Positions 1-13,030 of a DNA stretch of 64,000 bases are shown in pieces. The stretch comes from Streptomyces massasporeus. Lineage in GTDB: Bacteria > Actinomycetota > Actinomycetes > Streptomycetales > Streptomycetaceae. The DNA lies in NCBI RefSeq assembly GCF_014648995.1, contig NZ_BMSE01000017.1, forward strand, positions 1-64,000. Reading direction: 5' to 3'. The translations under genes were made by a program, and so were the position numbers. Position 1 is the stretch's first letter. Each line of letters starts with the position of its first letter. A model generated the notes under the pieces. It had not been told where the DNA came from and ran no database searches. It saw only the letters and a list, made by a program, of their open reading frames with translations.

Positions 1-1
1 C

Positions 2-390
2 GAACGCGAGGGCCGCACCATCGCCCCGCTGCTCACCCGCCTCAACACCATCCGGCGGGAGAACCCCGCCCTACAGCAGCTGCGCGACCTCCACTTCCAC
101 CACGCCGACCAGGAGGCGGTGATCGCCTACTCGAAGCGGAAGGGTTCGAACACGGTTCTGGTGGTCGCCAACCTCGACCCCCACCACACCCAGGAGGCCA
201 CGGTCTCGTTGGACATGCCGCAACTCGGCCTGGACTGGCACGAGTCGGTGCCGGTGCGCGACGAGCTCACCGGCGAGACCTACCACTGGGGCAGGGCCAA
301 CTATGTGCGCCTCGAACCGGGCCACCGGCCCGCGCACGTCTTCACGGTCCTGCGACCGTCCACCCCGGAGATCGGAGGGTCACCCACAAC

Positions 391-394
<4 letters not shown>
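2..394 (+). CDS. glgE: GlgE maltosyltransferase, C-terminal end (5' part outside window)
   Basis: Only the last ~130 codons are present, reading in frame from base 2. The product would transfer maltosyl units from maltose-1-phosphate onto alpha-1,4-glucans in the cytoplasm. The visible part is the C-terminal beta-sandwich that follows a GH13 catalytic domain (LVVANLDPHHTQEA, then a TYHWG segment), which is typical of the GlgE tail. The stop overlaps the treS start in an ATGA (391-394), so the two are translationally coupled. Identification rests on this tail plus the treS-maltokinase-glgB genes that follow, which together form the GlgE pathway. The catalytic residues lie upstream and cannot be checked here. 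Confidence 0.88.
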
Positions 395-2108
<1,714 letters not shown>

Positions 2109-2109
<1 letters not shown>

Positions 2110-2138
2110 GGCCTGAGAAGGCCTGTTGAGGCCTGACC
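2109..2138 (+). repeat. three direct AGGCCTG repeats, 10-bp period
   Basis: AGGCCTG begins at 2109, 2119 and 2129, directly at the treS stop codon. The period is exactly 10 bp. The function is unknown and it may be simple slippage. Confidence 0.6.
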
Positions 2139-2163
2139 CGCGGGGCGGGCCGCAAACCCCGGC

Positions 2164-2188
2164 GGCGGGGCGTTTCCTCCGCCCCGCC
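2164..2188 (+). terminator. GC-rich hairpin after treS
   Basis: A 9-bp perfect stem (GGCGGGGCG, 2164-2172, with its complement at 2180-2188) encloses a 7-nt loop. There is no T-run after it. It lies in the treS-maltokinase gap and could attenuate transcription or protect a 3' end. Confidence 0.4.
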
Positions 2189-2301
2189 CGGGGCACGCAT
2201 CAGTAACACCCCGCCCACCCGCGTGAGCCGGAGGGGCGCCGTCCGGGGCCGCCTGCAGGCACCCGGAGGCGCACCAAGAATGGGTGAAAGGACGCGACGC
2301 C

Positions 2302-3744
2302 ATGTCGGAAGCCGTCACACGCACCGTCACCACCCCGCCCGGCCTCCTTGCCTCCCTCGACCCGTTGCTGCGGGAGTGGCTGCCGCGGCAGCGCTGGTTC
2401 GCGGGCAAGGGGCGGGCGGTCACCGGGTTCACGCTGGTCGAGGCCACCGAGCTGCTCCCGGCCACCTCCAATCTGGGCCTGTACCACCTGCTCGTCCGCG
2501 CCCATCAGCCCGCCGTGCCGTCCCACGGGGCGCCCGGCCACCCCGGTGACTGCTACCAGCTGCTGATAGGCGTGCGCGAGGCGCTGCCGCCTCGGCTGGC
2601 GCCCGCGCTCATCGGACACGTGCCGACGGGGCCGCTGGCCGGCCGGACGGTCTACGACGCCCTGCACGACACCAGGCCGTCCGAGCTGCTCCTGGAGGCG
2701 CTGCGCACCCAGGCCCGGGTCGGCAGGCTCCGCTTCGAGCGGGACCCCGGCCAGGACATCCGCTCCGGTCTCGTGCCGCGCGTGGTGACCGCCGAGCAGT
2801 CCAACTCGTCGATCGTCTACGGAGATACGTTCATCCTGAAGCTGCTTCGGCGGATCGTGCCCGGGGTCAACCCCGATCTGGAACTGCCGCTCGCGCTGGC
2901 CGGCGAGGGCTGCCCCAGGGTGCCCGCGCCGACGGCCTGGCTGGTCGCGGACATCTCCCCCACGGCGGACCCGGTCGTCCCGTCGGGTTCGGCGGACCCG
3001 GCGGGCCAGCCGTACGTCCTGGGGGTGCTGCAGCCGTTCCTGCAGGGCGCCTCCGACGGCTGGGAACTGGCGCTGCGCGAGCTGGCCAAGGGCGAGGACT
3101 TCGGCGCCGCGGCGCGTGCACTGGGGCGGGCCACCGCCGAGGTGCACACCGCGCTGGCCCGGGCGTTGCCGACCGTCACGCTCGGTCATATGCAGCTCCA
3201 GTTCATGGTCGCCGGCATGATCGAGCGGCTGGACGCGGCCGTCCAGGCGGTGGCCGCGCTGCGGCCGTACGCCGACGGGCTGCGCTCCGCGTTCACGGCG
3301 CTGGGCGATCTGGCCGCCGAGGGCCGCACATGGACCGCGCAGCGGGTGCACGGCGATCTGCACCTCGGGCAGTGCCTGCGTTCGCCGTCCGGCGAGTGGT
3401 GGCTGATCGACTTCGAGGGCGAGCCGGCCCGGCCGCTGGCCGAGCGGCGCATGCCGCAGCCCGCCGTGCGGGACGTCGCCGGCATGCTGCGGTCGTTCGA
3501 CTACGCGGCGCGTTCGGTCGATCCGCCCCAGCCGCACTGGGCCGAGACCTGCCGCTCCGCGTACTGCGCCGGGTACGCGGAGGCCTCCGGCCGCGATCCG
3601 CGCACCGACCCGGTGCTGCTGCGGGCCTACGAGACCGACAAGGCGATCTACGAGGTGGTGTACGAGGCCCGGCACCGCCCCGACTGGCTGCCGGTGCCGC
3701 TGGCCGCCATAGACCGGCTCGCCTCGACCGGCCACCTGACCTGA
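2302..3744 (+). CDS. mak: maltokinase (ATP-dependent, makes maltose-1-phosphate)
   Basis: The enzyme phosphorylates maltose to maltose-1-phosphate, the donor used by GlgE. The 480-residue protein has a phosphotransferase fold like aminoglycoside kinases: HGDLHLGQ around H350-D352 is the catalytic loop, and IDFEGE with D370 is the metal-binding motif. The N-terminus (WLPRQRWFAGK) is the cap region found in Mak/Pep2 proteins. I chose the ATG at 2302 because GAAAGGA lies about 9 nt upstream; an in-frame GTG at 2284 has no such signal. It sits between treS and glgB, the usual actinobacterial GlgE-pathway order. In older annotations this family was called Pep2 or hypothetical. Confidence 0.92.
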   Translation: MSEAVTRTVTTPPGLLASLDPLLREWLPRQRWFAGKGRAVTGFTLVEATELLPATSNLGLYHLLVRAHQPAVPSHGAPGHPGDCYQLLIGVREALPPRLAPALIGHVPTGPLAGRTVYDALHDTRPSELLLEALRTQARVGRLRFERDPGQDIRSGLVPRVVTAEQSNSSIVYGDTFILKLLRRIVPGVNPDLELPLALAGEGCPRVPAPTAWLVADISPTADPVVPSGSADPAGQPYVLGVLQPFLQGASDGWELALRELAKGEDFGAAARALGRATAEVHTALARALPTVTLGHMQLQFMVAGMIERLDAAVQAVAALRPYADGLRSAFTALGDLAAEGRTWTAQRVHGDLHLGQCLRSPSGEWWLIDFEGEPARPLAERRMPQPAVRDVAGMLRSFDYAARSVDPPQPHWAETCRSAYCAGYAEASGRDPRTDPVLLRAYETDKAIYEVVYEARHRPDWLPVPLAAIDRLASTGHLT

Positions 3745-3775
3745 CCGACCACCCCTCGCCCTGGAGGCTCCGCCC

Positions 3776-6748
<2,973 letters not shown>

Positions 6749-6793
6749 AAGGGAGCTTCGGGAGAGAGCTTCGAGGGCGTTTTCGGGAGCGGC

Positions 6794-7786
6794 TCATGCC
6801 GCCGCCCCCGTCAGCGCGTGCGCGAGATGGTCGGCGAGCGGGAACAGCCAGTCGCCCCGTGCGTTGCCGAGCAGGTGGTCGCCGTGCGGCACCGACAGAT
6901 GGGTGCCGTGCGGTGCCAGGCGGGCGAGCGGCTCGCCGTTGGCCACGCCGGGGATGACGTCCCGGCCGCCGTCCACGACCAGCAGGGGTGCCGTGATGCG
7001 CGGTGCCAGGTCGGTCAGGTCCACCCGGCGGGCGAAGGCGCGGGAGGCGTCGGCCCCTCCGGCCCGCTCGGTCATGATGTCCCTCACGGGCCGGGGCAGT
7101 TCGGTCCAGTCGAGGCGGAAGGGACCGCTGACGGTGGCCACGGCCGCCACGCGCGGCTCCAGTGCCGCCGTCCGCGCCGCGTAGTAGCCGCCCAGGCTGA
7201 GACCGACGAGGCCGACGCGGGCGACACCGAGGGCGTCGAGGACCCGGCCGACGACCTGCTCGTAGTCCGGCGTGAGGGTGGTCGTGGCCGTGAGAGCGCC
7301 CTGCCCGGGGCCGTCCATCGCGTAGACCGCGAGCCCCCTGGCCAGCAGCGCGGACGCCAGGCCGAGGAACTCCTCCTTGGCCGAGTCCAGGCCGGGCACG
7401 ACGACGACCGTGCCGGGGGCGTCCGCGGGGCCGCGCAGCCAGCCGGTGAAGCCCTCGCCGTCGACGCGCCGCGCATCGGGCTCCAGGACGGTCAGCGCCC
7501 GGCTCAGGGCCCGGTCCGCCCGGGCGGCGGCACCGCCCACCTCCGTCTGCGGCGCGAGCGTGGCGAGGTGGTACCACCGGGCCGCCATCAGGAGGTGTTC
7601 ACCCGCGGAGACGGACGATCCGGCCCGCTCGGCGCGCTCGACGCAGGCGTCTCCGGCGCGGGAGAGGGACGGTCCCCAGTCGGCGACGGAGGTGAGGCCG
7701 GCGGTGACGCGCCGGTACTCGTGGGGGTCGACGCCCGCGCCGGTGGCGCGCGTCCACTGGGCGGCCACGAACTCGGTGGCGTTCAT
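6794..7786 (-). CDS. alpha/beta-hydrolase family protein
   Basis: The 330-residue protein resembles the DUF1100/FrsA-like alpha/beta hydrolases that carry a ~100-residue N-terminal helical part before the hydrolase core. Visible elements are VVVPGLDSAKEEF (oxyanion-hole region), the nucleophile elbow GLSLGGYYAAR, an Asp in VVDGGRDVIP and a His in VPHGDHLLGN, so the Ser-Asp-His triad appears complete. The substrate is unknown. The ATG at 7786 overlaps the stop of the upstream oxidoreductase (ATGA), so the two form a translationally coupled operon. The larger open frame that continues upstream of 7786 is a shadow of the oxidoreductase gene. Confidence 0.85.
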   Translation of the reverse strand: MNATEFVAAQWTRATGAGVDPHEYRRVTAGLTSVADWGPSLSRAGDACVERAERAGSSVSAGEHLLMAARWYHLATLAPQTEVGGAAARADRALSRALTVLEPDARRVDGEGFTGWLRGPADAPGTVVVVPGLDSAKEEFLGLASALLARGLAVYAMDGPGQGALTATTTLTPDYEQVVGRVLDALGVARVGLVGLSLGGYYAARTAALEPRVAAVATVSGPFRLDWTELPRPVRDIMTERAGGADASRAFARRVDLTDLAPRITAPLLVVDGGRDVIPGVANGEPLARLAPHGTHLSVPHGDHLLGNARGDWLFPLADHLAHALTGAAA

Positions 7787-8712
7787 CGGGTTCCTCCCGT
7801 CAGCAGGACGGCCTTGCCGCGGATCCGGCGCTCGCGCAGGTCGACCAGGGTGTCGGCGGTGTCCGTCCAGTCGGCGATCCGGCCGATCTCCGGGTGCAGC
7901 CGCTCCCGTTCCACCAGGCGCACCAATGTCCTGAGGTCGGGACCGTAGGGGGCGCCCGCGTAGTGGAAGTGCTGGAGGGTGACGCGCTCGGGCCCGGCGA
8001 GGAGTTCGAAGAAGTCGAGGGTCGCGGGGGTGCGGCTCGCCTGGCCGAACCAGACGACCAGGCCGCCCGGGCGGGCCTTGGAGAGGGCCACGGGCAGATC
8101 CGGTCCGCCGGTGGATTCCAGTACGACGTCGAACGGTCCCTGGGCCGCCGCCACCTCGTGCACCACCTCGGCGCCCAGTTCGGCCAGCCGTTCGCCGCGC
8201 TCCGGTGTGGCCGTCACCACGGTCGGCTCGGCCCCGGCGGCGACGGCCAGTTCGGTGACGTAGTGACCGACCCCGCCCGAGGCGCCGGTCAGCAGCACCC
8301 GCGTGCCGGCCAGGGGGCCCGCGGTGCGCAGCAGGCGCACCGCGGTGAGGCCGGCGAGGGGCAGGGCCGCCGCCCGGACGCTGTCGACGCCGTCCGGGAG
8401 CGGCGCGAGGGAGTGCGTGGGCACCGCCGCGTACTCGGCCCAGCCGCCGTGCGGCGGGTGTCCGGCCACGCGGGTGCCGATGGCGGGGCCCGACCCGTCG
8501 GCCGCGGCCTGCACCACGAGTCCCGCGACGTCCTTGCCGGGGAGCAGCCCCGGGCGGGGGTGTTCGAGGAGGAACGTCTCGCCCCGGTTCGGTGCGAACG
8601 CCTCGACCTTGACCAGTGCCTCGTCCGGTGCCGGGACGGGCGGGGGAACCTCGGCGAAGGCGACCGGGCGGGCCGCCTCCCCCGTGGGAATCAGTCTTCG
8701 CATGCCGGCCAT
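7783..8712 (-). CDS. zinc-independent quinone oxidoreductase / MDR-type alcohol dehydrogenase
   Basis: This 309-residue NADPH-dependent medium-chain reductase belongs to the quinone oxidoreductase-like group. It has the N-terminal GroES-like fold (PNRGETFLLEHPRPGLLPGKDVAG), the nucleotide-binding motif GASGGVGHYVTELA near the middle, and no Cys/His zinc ligands. A likely role is reduction of quinones or enals. Translation could start at the ATG at 8712 or the one at 8703, and neither has a strong Shine-Dalgarno. It is transcribed divergently from a LysR gene, with a palindrome in the shared promoter, so control by that LysR protein is likely. Confidence 0.88.
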   Translation of the reverse strand: MAGMRRLIPTGEAARPVAFAEVPPPVPAPDEALVKVEAFAPNRGETFLLEHPRPGLLPGKDVAGLVVQAAADGSGPAIGTRVAGHPPHGGWAEYAAVPTHSLAPLPDGVDSVRAAALPLAGLTAVRLLRTAGPLAGTRVLLTGASGGVGHYVTELAVAAGAEPTVVTATPERGERLAELGAEVVHEVAAAQGPFDVVLESTGGPDLPVALSKARPGGLVVWFGQASRTPATLDFFELLAGPERVTLQHFHYAGAPYGPDLRTLVRLVERERLHPEIGRIADWTDTADTLVDLRERRIRGKAVLLTGGTR

Positions 8713-8735
8713 GCAACCCCGGCGGCCGCCCGGTG

Positions 8736-8785
8736 ATCCAACAACGAACGAGCAGGGCTGACAACTTTTGGTTGTCGCCTAGGGT
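8736..8785. promoter_or_regulatory. divergent promoter with LysR-type operator palindrome
   Basis: GACAAC (8760-8765) and GTTGTC (8771-8776) form a perfect dyad with a 5-nt centre. On the minus strand the dyad overlaps a -35-like TTGTCA (8759-8764), which is followed after 17 bp by TTGGAT (8736-8741), giving a promoter for the oxidoreductase operon. On the plus strand TAGGGT (8780-8785) is a -10 candidate 8 nt before the LysR start. The arrangement fits LysR autorepression and activation of the divergent gene. Confidence 0.6.
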
Positions 8786-8793
8786 GGGGAGCC

Positions 8794-9738
8794 ATGGATC
8801 TCGACATGGCGCAGGTACGGGCCTTCGTACGCGCCGCCGAGGAACTGCACTTCGGACGGGCCGCCGGCACGCTCGGCCTTTCCCAGCAGGCGTTGTCGAA
8901 GCGGATCGCGCGGCTCGAATCGCTGCTCGGCACCGCGTTGTTCCGGCGCGGGGGCGGGGCGGTCGGCCTCACGGAGGCGGGGCGGCGTTTCCTCGCCCCG
9001 GCCCGGCAGGCCCTGGCCGCGGCCGAGTCGGCGATCGCTGCCGCCGTCGGACCGGACCGCCCCCTGCGGCTGGACGTCTGGGGGCATCTCTACGCGCCGA
9101 TGCGGACCCTGGCCCAGGTCGCAGAGCATGCCGGGGAGCTGACGCCGGGGCACGGACGCGATCTGCCGTCGGTGACGGCGGCCCTGCTGCGCGGCGACAT
9201 CGACGCGGCCTTCGGCCGGGTCCATCCCCCGCTGCACGCCGGGCTGGCCCACCGGCTGGTGCGACTGGAGCCGGTGGACGCGGTGCTCGGCGCGGACCAT
9301 CCGCTCGCCTCCGAACCGGCGCTCCGGCCCGACCAGTTGGCCGGCAGTGTGCTGTGGGCGCCCGGTGCTCTGGACCGGCTCGACTTCCTGCACCGGTTCG
9401 CCCACCGCTTCGGCATCCCCACCACGGCCACGACCCTCAACCTGGGCCTCGCCCACTTCCTCGCCGAGGTGGTGGCGGACCCGCGACGGTTCTCGCTGCT
9501 GCCCGCCGACGTCCCCCTGCCGGACGTGCCGGGCCTGCGCGGCGTCCCGCTGGTCGACCCCACGCCGCTCTACGCCTGGTCTCTGCTGTGGCGCACCGGC
9601 AGCGGGCACCCGGGGCTGCACACCCTCACCACCGCCTTCGCCGCGCAGGCGGGGCGGAGCCGATGGCTGGAGTACGACCCGACGCGCGACTGGCTGCCCG
9701 AACCCCCCGGCAACCGAACTGCGGACAGACCGGGTTGA
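8794..9738 (+). CDS. LysR-family transcriptional regulator
   Basis: The 314-residue protein has the standard N-terminal winged helix (AQVRAFVRAAEELHFGRAAGTLGLSQQALSKRIARLE, residues ~5-42) and a C-terminal effector domain. The spacing FVRAAEELHFGRAA/LSQQALSKRI is diagnostic of LysR. The start is the ATG after GGGGAG. It is divergent from the oxidoreductase-hydrolase operon and likely controls it through the GACAAC/GTTGTC palindrome. The effector is unknown; a quinone or other electrophile would suit the neighbour but is only a guess. Confidence 0.93.
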   Translation: MDLDMAQVRAFVRAAEELHFGRAAGTLGLSQQALSKRIARLESLLGTALFRRGGGAVGLTEAGRRFLAPARQALAAAESAIAAAVGPDRPLRLDVWGHLYAPMRTLAQVAEHAGELTPGHGRDLPSVTAALLRGDIDAAFGRVHPPLHAGLAHRLVRLEPVDAVLGADHPLASEPALRPDQLAGSVLWAPGALDRLDFLHRFAHRFGIPTTATTLNLGLAHFLAEVVADPRRFSLLPADVPLPDVPGLRGVPLVDPTPLYAWSLLWRTGSGHPGLHTLTTAFAAQAGRSRWLEYDPTRDWLPEPPGNRTADRPG

Positions 9739-9757
9739 GCCCTGCCTCCTGTGACAC

Positions 9758-9791
9758 GGCTGTGGCCGGAGGAGTGGCCTCCGCCACAGCC
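9758..9791 (+). terminator. terminator hairpin after the LysR gene
   Basis: Arms GGCTGTGG (9758-9765) and CCACAGCC (9784-9791) continue inward as CGGAGG (9767-9772) and CCTCCG (9778-9783), with one bulged C and a 5-nt loop. It lies 20 nt after the lysR stop. Confidence 0.65.
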
Positions 9792-9862
9792 CGCACGGCG
9801 GGGTCCTGGTGGGATGGCGGCATGGATGCCATCGCGCTCACCTCGCAGGTCCCGCCGTGCTG

Positions 9863-10324
9863 ATGAGTGTGGTCTCGGTGGCCTGTGCCGTCGGCGCGCT
9901 CATCGCCGGACTGGGTGTCGTGGCGATGGCGTTTCCCGGGCGGCCCGAGCCGTGGCCGGACCAGCTGATGCGCCGCGCGGGGGCGACGGCCGCGTGGGCG
10001 GCGGCGGCCGTGTACTCGCTGGGCCTCTTCGGCGTGCTGGCGTCGGAGCACGCGTTCGGTGACGGTGCGGACTCGATCCCGGCCCCGGCCTGCCGCGACG
10101 GCTTCGACGAGGCCACGCGGGAGGGGCTGTCCCATCACCGGTCCTCGTACCTGCCCCTGCGCTTCGACTGCGTCCGCGACGACGGCTCCGTGTACTCCAG
10201 TAACCCCGACTACGGCTGGATGAACGGGACGAGCGCCGCACTCGCCCTGTCCGCCGCCCTGCTGTTCATCGGCGCGGGCTACGCGACCGAACTGCGCGCC
10301 CTCAAGGCTGCCGTGACGTCATGA
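9863..10324 (+). CDS. small membrane protein, paralogue of the next gene
   Basis: I do not recognise the family. The product is ~153 residues: a hydrophobic N-terminus (VSVACAVGALIAGLGVVAMAF), a second segment (WAAAAVYSLGLFGVLA), a ~60-residue polar region and a last hydrophobic segment (AALALSAALLFIGAGYA). The polar part is predicted to be extracytoplasmic and has two Cys in the pattern C-x(~30)-C-V-x-D-D-G-S-V-Y, which may form a disulfide. The start is uncertain: ATG 9863 was preferred because it begins at the hydrophobic segment, and a GTG at 9809 would add 18 residues. The stop overlaps the next ATG (ATGA). Confidence 0.65.
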   Translation: MSVVSVACAVGALIAGLGVVAMAFPGRPEPWPDQLMRRAGATAAWAAAAVYSLGLFGVLASEHAFGDGADSIPAPACRDGFDEATREGLSHHRSSYLPLRFDCVRDDGSVYSSNPDYGWMNGTSAALALSAALLFIGAGYATELRALKAAVTS

Positions 10325-10731
10325 CGCTGCTCCCCGTCTTCGCCGGGCTGGTCGTCGGCTGGGTCGCGCTGCGCGGGCTGCTGGTGCATCCGCTGCTGCC
10401 GCTGTGGGTGAAGACGTCGGTCTTCTGGGTGGTGCCGCTCACCGCGGCCACCTGGTTGTTCATCATGGCGGCGGACGATCCCGTCCTGTTCCCGGAGACC
10501 GCCCCCTGCCCCAGGGAGCCGTATCAGCAGGGCGTCATCGGGGACGGGAAAGTGACGGGGGTCTCCACCCCGTTTCCGCCGCGGGCCTACTGCGCCTGGG
10601 AGGACGGCACCGTCTACGAGCTCGCGCCCGGGGCGGAGTTCCTGTTCTGGGTGTTCTTCGCCATGACGGTCGTACCGCTCGCGGCCGGGCTGTGGCACGC
10701 CCTGCGGGATCCCCGGTCGCTCCTGCGGTAG
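10321..10731 (+). CDS. small membrane protein, paralogue of the preceding gene
   Basis: This 136-residue protein has two N-terminal membrane segments (LPVFAGLVVGWVALRGLLV; VFWVVPLTAATWLFIMAA), a polar ~50-residue loop and a C-terminal membrane segment (FLFWVFFAMTVVPLAAGLW). The loop repeats the neighbour's signature: C-P-R, then P-P-R-A-Y-C-A-W-E-D-G-T-V-Y. The two genes therefore look like a diverged tandem duplication, and ATGA coupling implies joint synthesis. The function is unknown. Confidence 0.7.
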   Translation: MTLLPVFAGLVVGWVALRGLLVHPLLPLWVKTSVFWVVPLTAATWLFIMAADDPVLFPETAPCPREPYQQGVIGDGKVTGVSTPFPPRAYCAWEDGTVYELAPGAEFLFWVFFAMTVVPLAAGLWHALRDPRSLLR

Positions 10732-10734
10732 GCG

Positions 10735-10762
10735 GGCCCCGTACCCGGCCGGGTACGGGGCC
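10735..10762. terminator. bidirectional terminator, 28-bp perfect palindrome
   Basis: Two 12-bp arms (10735-10746 and 10751-10762) flank GGCC and form a perfect palindrome. It lies in the 37-bp gap between the convergent membrane-protein operon and the HelD-like gene, so it can end both transcripts. Confidence 0.75.
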
Positions 10763-10768
10763 GCTCCG

Positions 10769-13030
10769 CTACGCGAAGGCGTCCGCCAGGGGCTTCGGCA
10801 GCTCGCCGGTGTGGAGCACGCCCAGCCGCTGGGTGGCCCGGGTCAGGGCCACGTACAGATCGCTGGTGCCGTACCGGCCGGGTTCGACCACGAGGACGGA
10901 GTCGAACTCCAGGCCCTTGGCCTGGCGCGGGTCGAGCAGGACCACCGTCTGGGTGAGGTCGGGTTCGGCGCCCGCCGTCACACCGTCCAGGCGGGCCGCG
11001 AGGGAGCGGTGGAGGTCGCGCGGCGCGATCACCGCGAGCCGCCCCTCGGCCGGGGTGAGCTCCCCGACCGCCTTGGCGACGGCGCCCGGAAGGTCGTCGG
11101 TGGCGCGTGCCCAGGGCCGTACGCCCGTGGAGCGGACCGAGCTGGGCGGCTCGAACTCCGGGTGTTCGGCGCGCACCACGGCCGCCGCGACGTCCATGAT
11201 CTCGGCCGGGGTGCGGTAGTTCACGCCCAGCCGGGTGTGCTCCCAGCGGTCCTCGACGTACGGCGCGAGGATGCCCGACCAGGAACCGACCCCGGCCGCC
11301 TCCGCCGTCTGGGCCGGGTCGCCGACCAGGGTCATCGAGCGGGTCGGGCTGCGCCGCATCAGCAGCCGCCACGCCATCGGCGACAGTTCCTGCGCCTCGT
11401 CGACGATGATGTGCCCGAACGCCCAGGTGCGGTCGGCGGCGGCGCGTTCGGCGGCGCTGCGGTGGTCGTCCTCCTCGTGCCGCTCGGCGAACCGCTCGGC
11501 GTCGATGATGTCGTGCGCGGACAGCACCTCGGAGCCCTCGGGGTCGCCCTCCTCCTTGTCCTCGAACTCGTAGGTCCGGGACGCGTACGACACCTCCAGC
11601 ACGCCCTGCGCGTAGGCGATCTGCTCCTGACGCTCGCGTGCGGCGCGCTCCCGGGCCAGCCGGTCGTCGTCGCCGAGGAGTTCGGCGGCCTCGTCGAGCA
11701 GCGGCACGTCCGCGACCGTCCAGCGCCGCGTCACCGGGCGGCGTACGGCCTCGGCGTCCTCGGCGGAGAGGAACTCCTCGGGCGCGGCGAGGAAGTCGGC
11801 GACGAGCCGCTGCGGGGTGAGCACCGGCCACAGCTGGTCGATCGCGGACCAGACGTCGGGGTTCTCGGCGAGGTCGTCGCGGATCTGGGTGATGTCGCTG
11901 GGGTCGAGCAGGCTGGACCCGTCGAAGGGGTCGGTGCCGATCCGCTCGGCGTACAGGTCGGTCAGGGCGTTGAGGATGTGGCCCTCGAAGTGTTCGCGGG
12001 CGGCGTTGTGCGGCAGCTTGGCGGCGCGGGTGCGCTCGCGGGCGACACCGACCAGGCCGTCGTCGAGCATGAGGACCTCGCGGTCGTGCTCGATGGCGAT
12101 CACCGGGTCGGGCAGCGCCTGCCGGCCGCGGACGACCTCGGCGAGGACGTCGGCCATGTCGGCCCGGCCCTTCACCGCCGCGGCCTCCGGCGTGTCGGTC
12201 GCGCTCGCCTTCACCCCGGGGAACAGCTCGCCCACGGTCGCGAGGAGCACACCGGTCTCGCCGAGGGAGGGCAGCACCTCGCCGATGTAGCCGAGGAACG
12301 CCGGGTTGGGCCCGACGATCAGCACGGCCCGCTTGGCGAGCAGTTCCCGGTGCTCGTAGAGCAGGTAGGCGGCGCGGTGCAGGGCGACCGCCGTCTTGCC
12401 GGTGCCCGGGCCGCCCTCCACGACCATGACGCCGCGGTGCGGGGCGCGGATGATGCGGTCCTGGTCGGCCTGGATGGTCTGCACGATGTCGCTCATGCGG
12501 CCGGTGCGCGCGGAGTTGAGGGCGGCGAGCAGCACGGCGTCGCCCGTCGGGTCCTCGTGGCCGGTGCGGGTCGCGTCGCCGAGGTCGAGGATCTCGTCGT
12601 GCAGATGGGTGACCCGGCGGCCGTCGGTGGCGATGTGCCGCCGGCGCCTGAGGCCCATCGGGGTGTGGCCGGTGGCCAGGTAGAAGGGGCGGGCCACGTC
12701 GGCGCGCCAGTCGATGAGGACGGGCGTGCGCTCCGCGTCGTCGGTGCGCAGGCCGATGCGGCCGATGCGATGGGTGACGCCCGAGGTGAGGTCGATCCGG
12801 CCGAAGCACAGGGAGCCGTCCACCGCGTTCAGCGCGGCGAGCAGCCCGGAGCGCTCGGCCACGAGGATGTCCCGCTCGAGTCTGGCCTGCATGGGGGTGT
12901 TGCCCTGCGCGAGCGCGTCCGTGACGGAGGTCTCGGCGTCGCCGCGCAGCGCGTCCACGCGCGCGTACAACCCGTCGATGAATTCCTGTTCCTGTCGCAA
13001 TTCATCGTCCGGAAATTCGGTGTTTGACAA
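10769..13030 (-). CDS. HelD-like UvrD/Rep-family ATPase (RNA polymerase recycling / HelR type)
   Basis: The 753-residue protein resembles superfamily-1 helicases and actinobacterial HelD. It has an N-terminal coiled region (QEQEFIDGLYARVDALRGDAE), then VVEGGPGTGKTAVALHRAAYLL (Walker A, about residues 204-224), a Walker B/DEAQ motif (IIVDEAQELSPMAWRLLMRR), GDPAQT, and a C-terminal GLEFDSVLVVEPGRYGTSDLYVALTRATQRLGVLH motif VI. HelD proteins bind RNA polymerase and free stalled enzyme; the HelR subgroup also protects against rifamycins, but I cannot assign that subgroup from sequence alone. I chose the TTG start at 13030, which follows GGGAG; the next in-frame ATG is 46 codons in. Its start codon overlaps the -35 of a divergent promoter. 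Confidence 0.88.
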   Translation of the reverse strand: MSNTEFPDDELRQEQEFIDGLYARVDALRGDAETSVTDALAQGNTPMQARLERDILVAERSGLLAALNAVDGSLCFGRIDLTSGVTHRIGRIGLRTDDAERTPVLIDWRADVARPFYLATGHTPMGLRRRRHIATDGRRVTHLHDEILDLGDATRTGHEDPTGDAVLLAALNSARTGRMSDIVQTIQADQDRIIRAPHRGVMVVEGGPGTGKTAVALHRAAYLLYEHRELLAKRAVLIVGPNPAFLGYIGEVLPSLGETGVLLATVGELFPGVKASATDTPEAAAVKGRADMADVLAEVVRGRQALPDPVIAIEHDREVLMLDDGLVGVARERTRAAKLPHNAAREHFEGHILNALTDLYAERIGTDPFDGSSLLDPSDITQIRDDLAENPDVWSAIDQLWPVLTPQRLVADFLAAPEEFLSAEDAEAVRRPVTRRWTVADVPLLDEAAELLGDDDRLARERAARERQEQIAYAQGVLEVSYASRTYEFEDKEEGDPEGSEVLSAHDIIDAERFAERHEEDDHRSAAERAAADRTWAFGHIIVDEAQELSPMAWRLLMRRSPTRSMTLVGDPAQTAEAAGVGSWSGILAPYVEDRWEHTRLGVNYRTPAEIMDVAAAVVRAEHPEFEPPSSVRSTGVRPWARATDDLPGAVAKAVGELTPAEGRLAVIAPRDLHRSLAARLDGVTAGAEPDLTQTVVLLDPRQAKGLEFDSVLVVEPGRYGTSDLYVALTRATQRLGVLHTGELPKPLADAFA

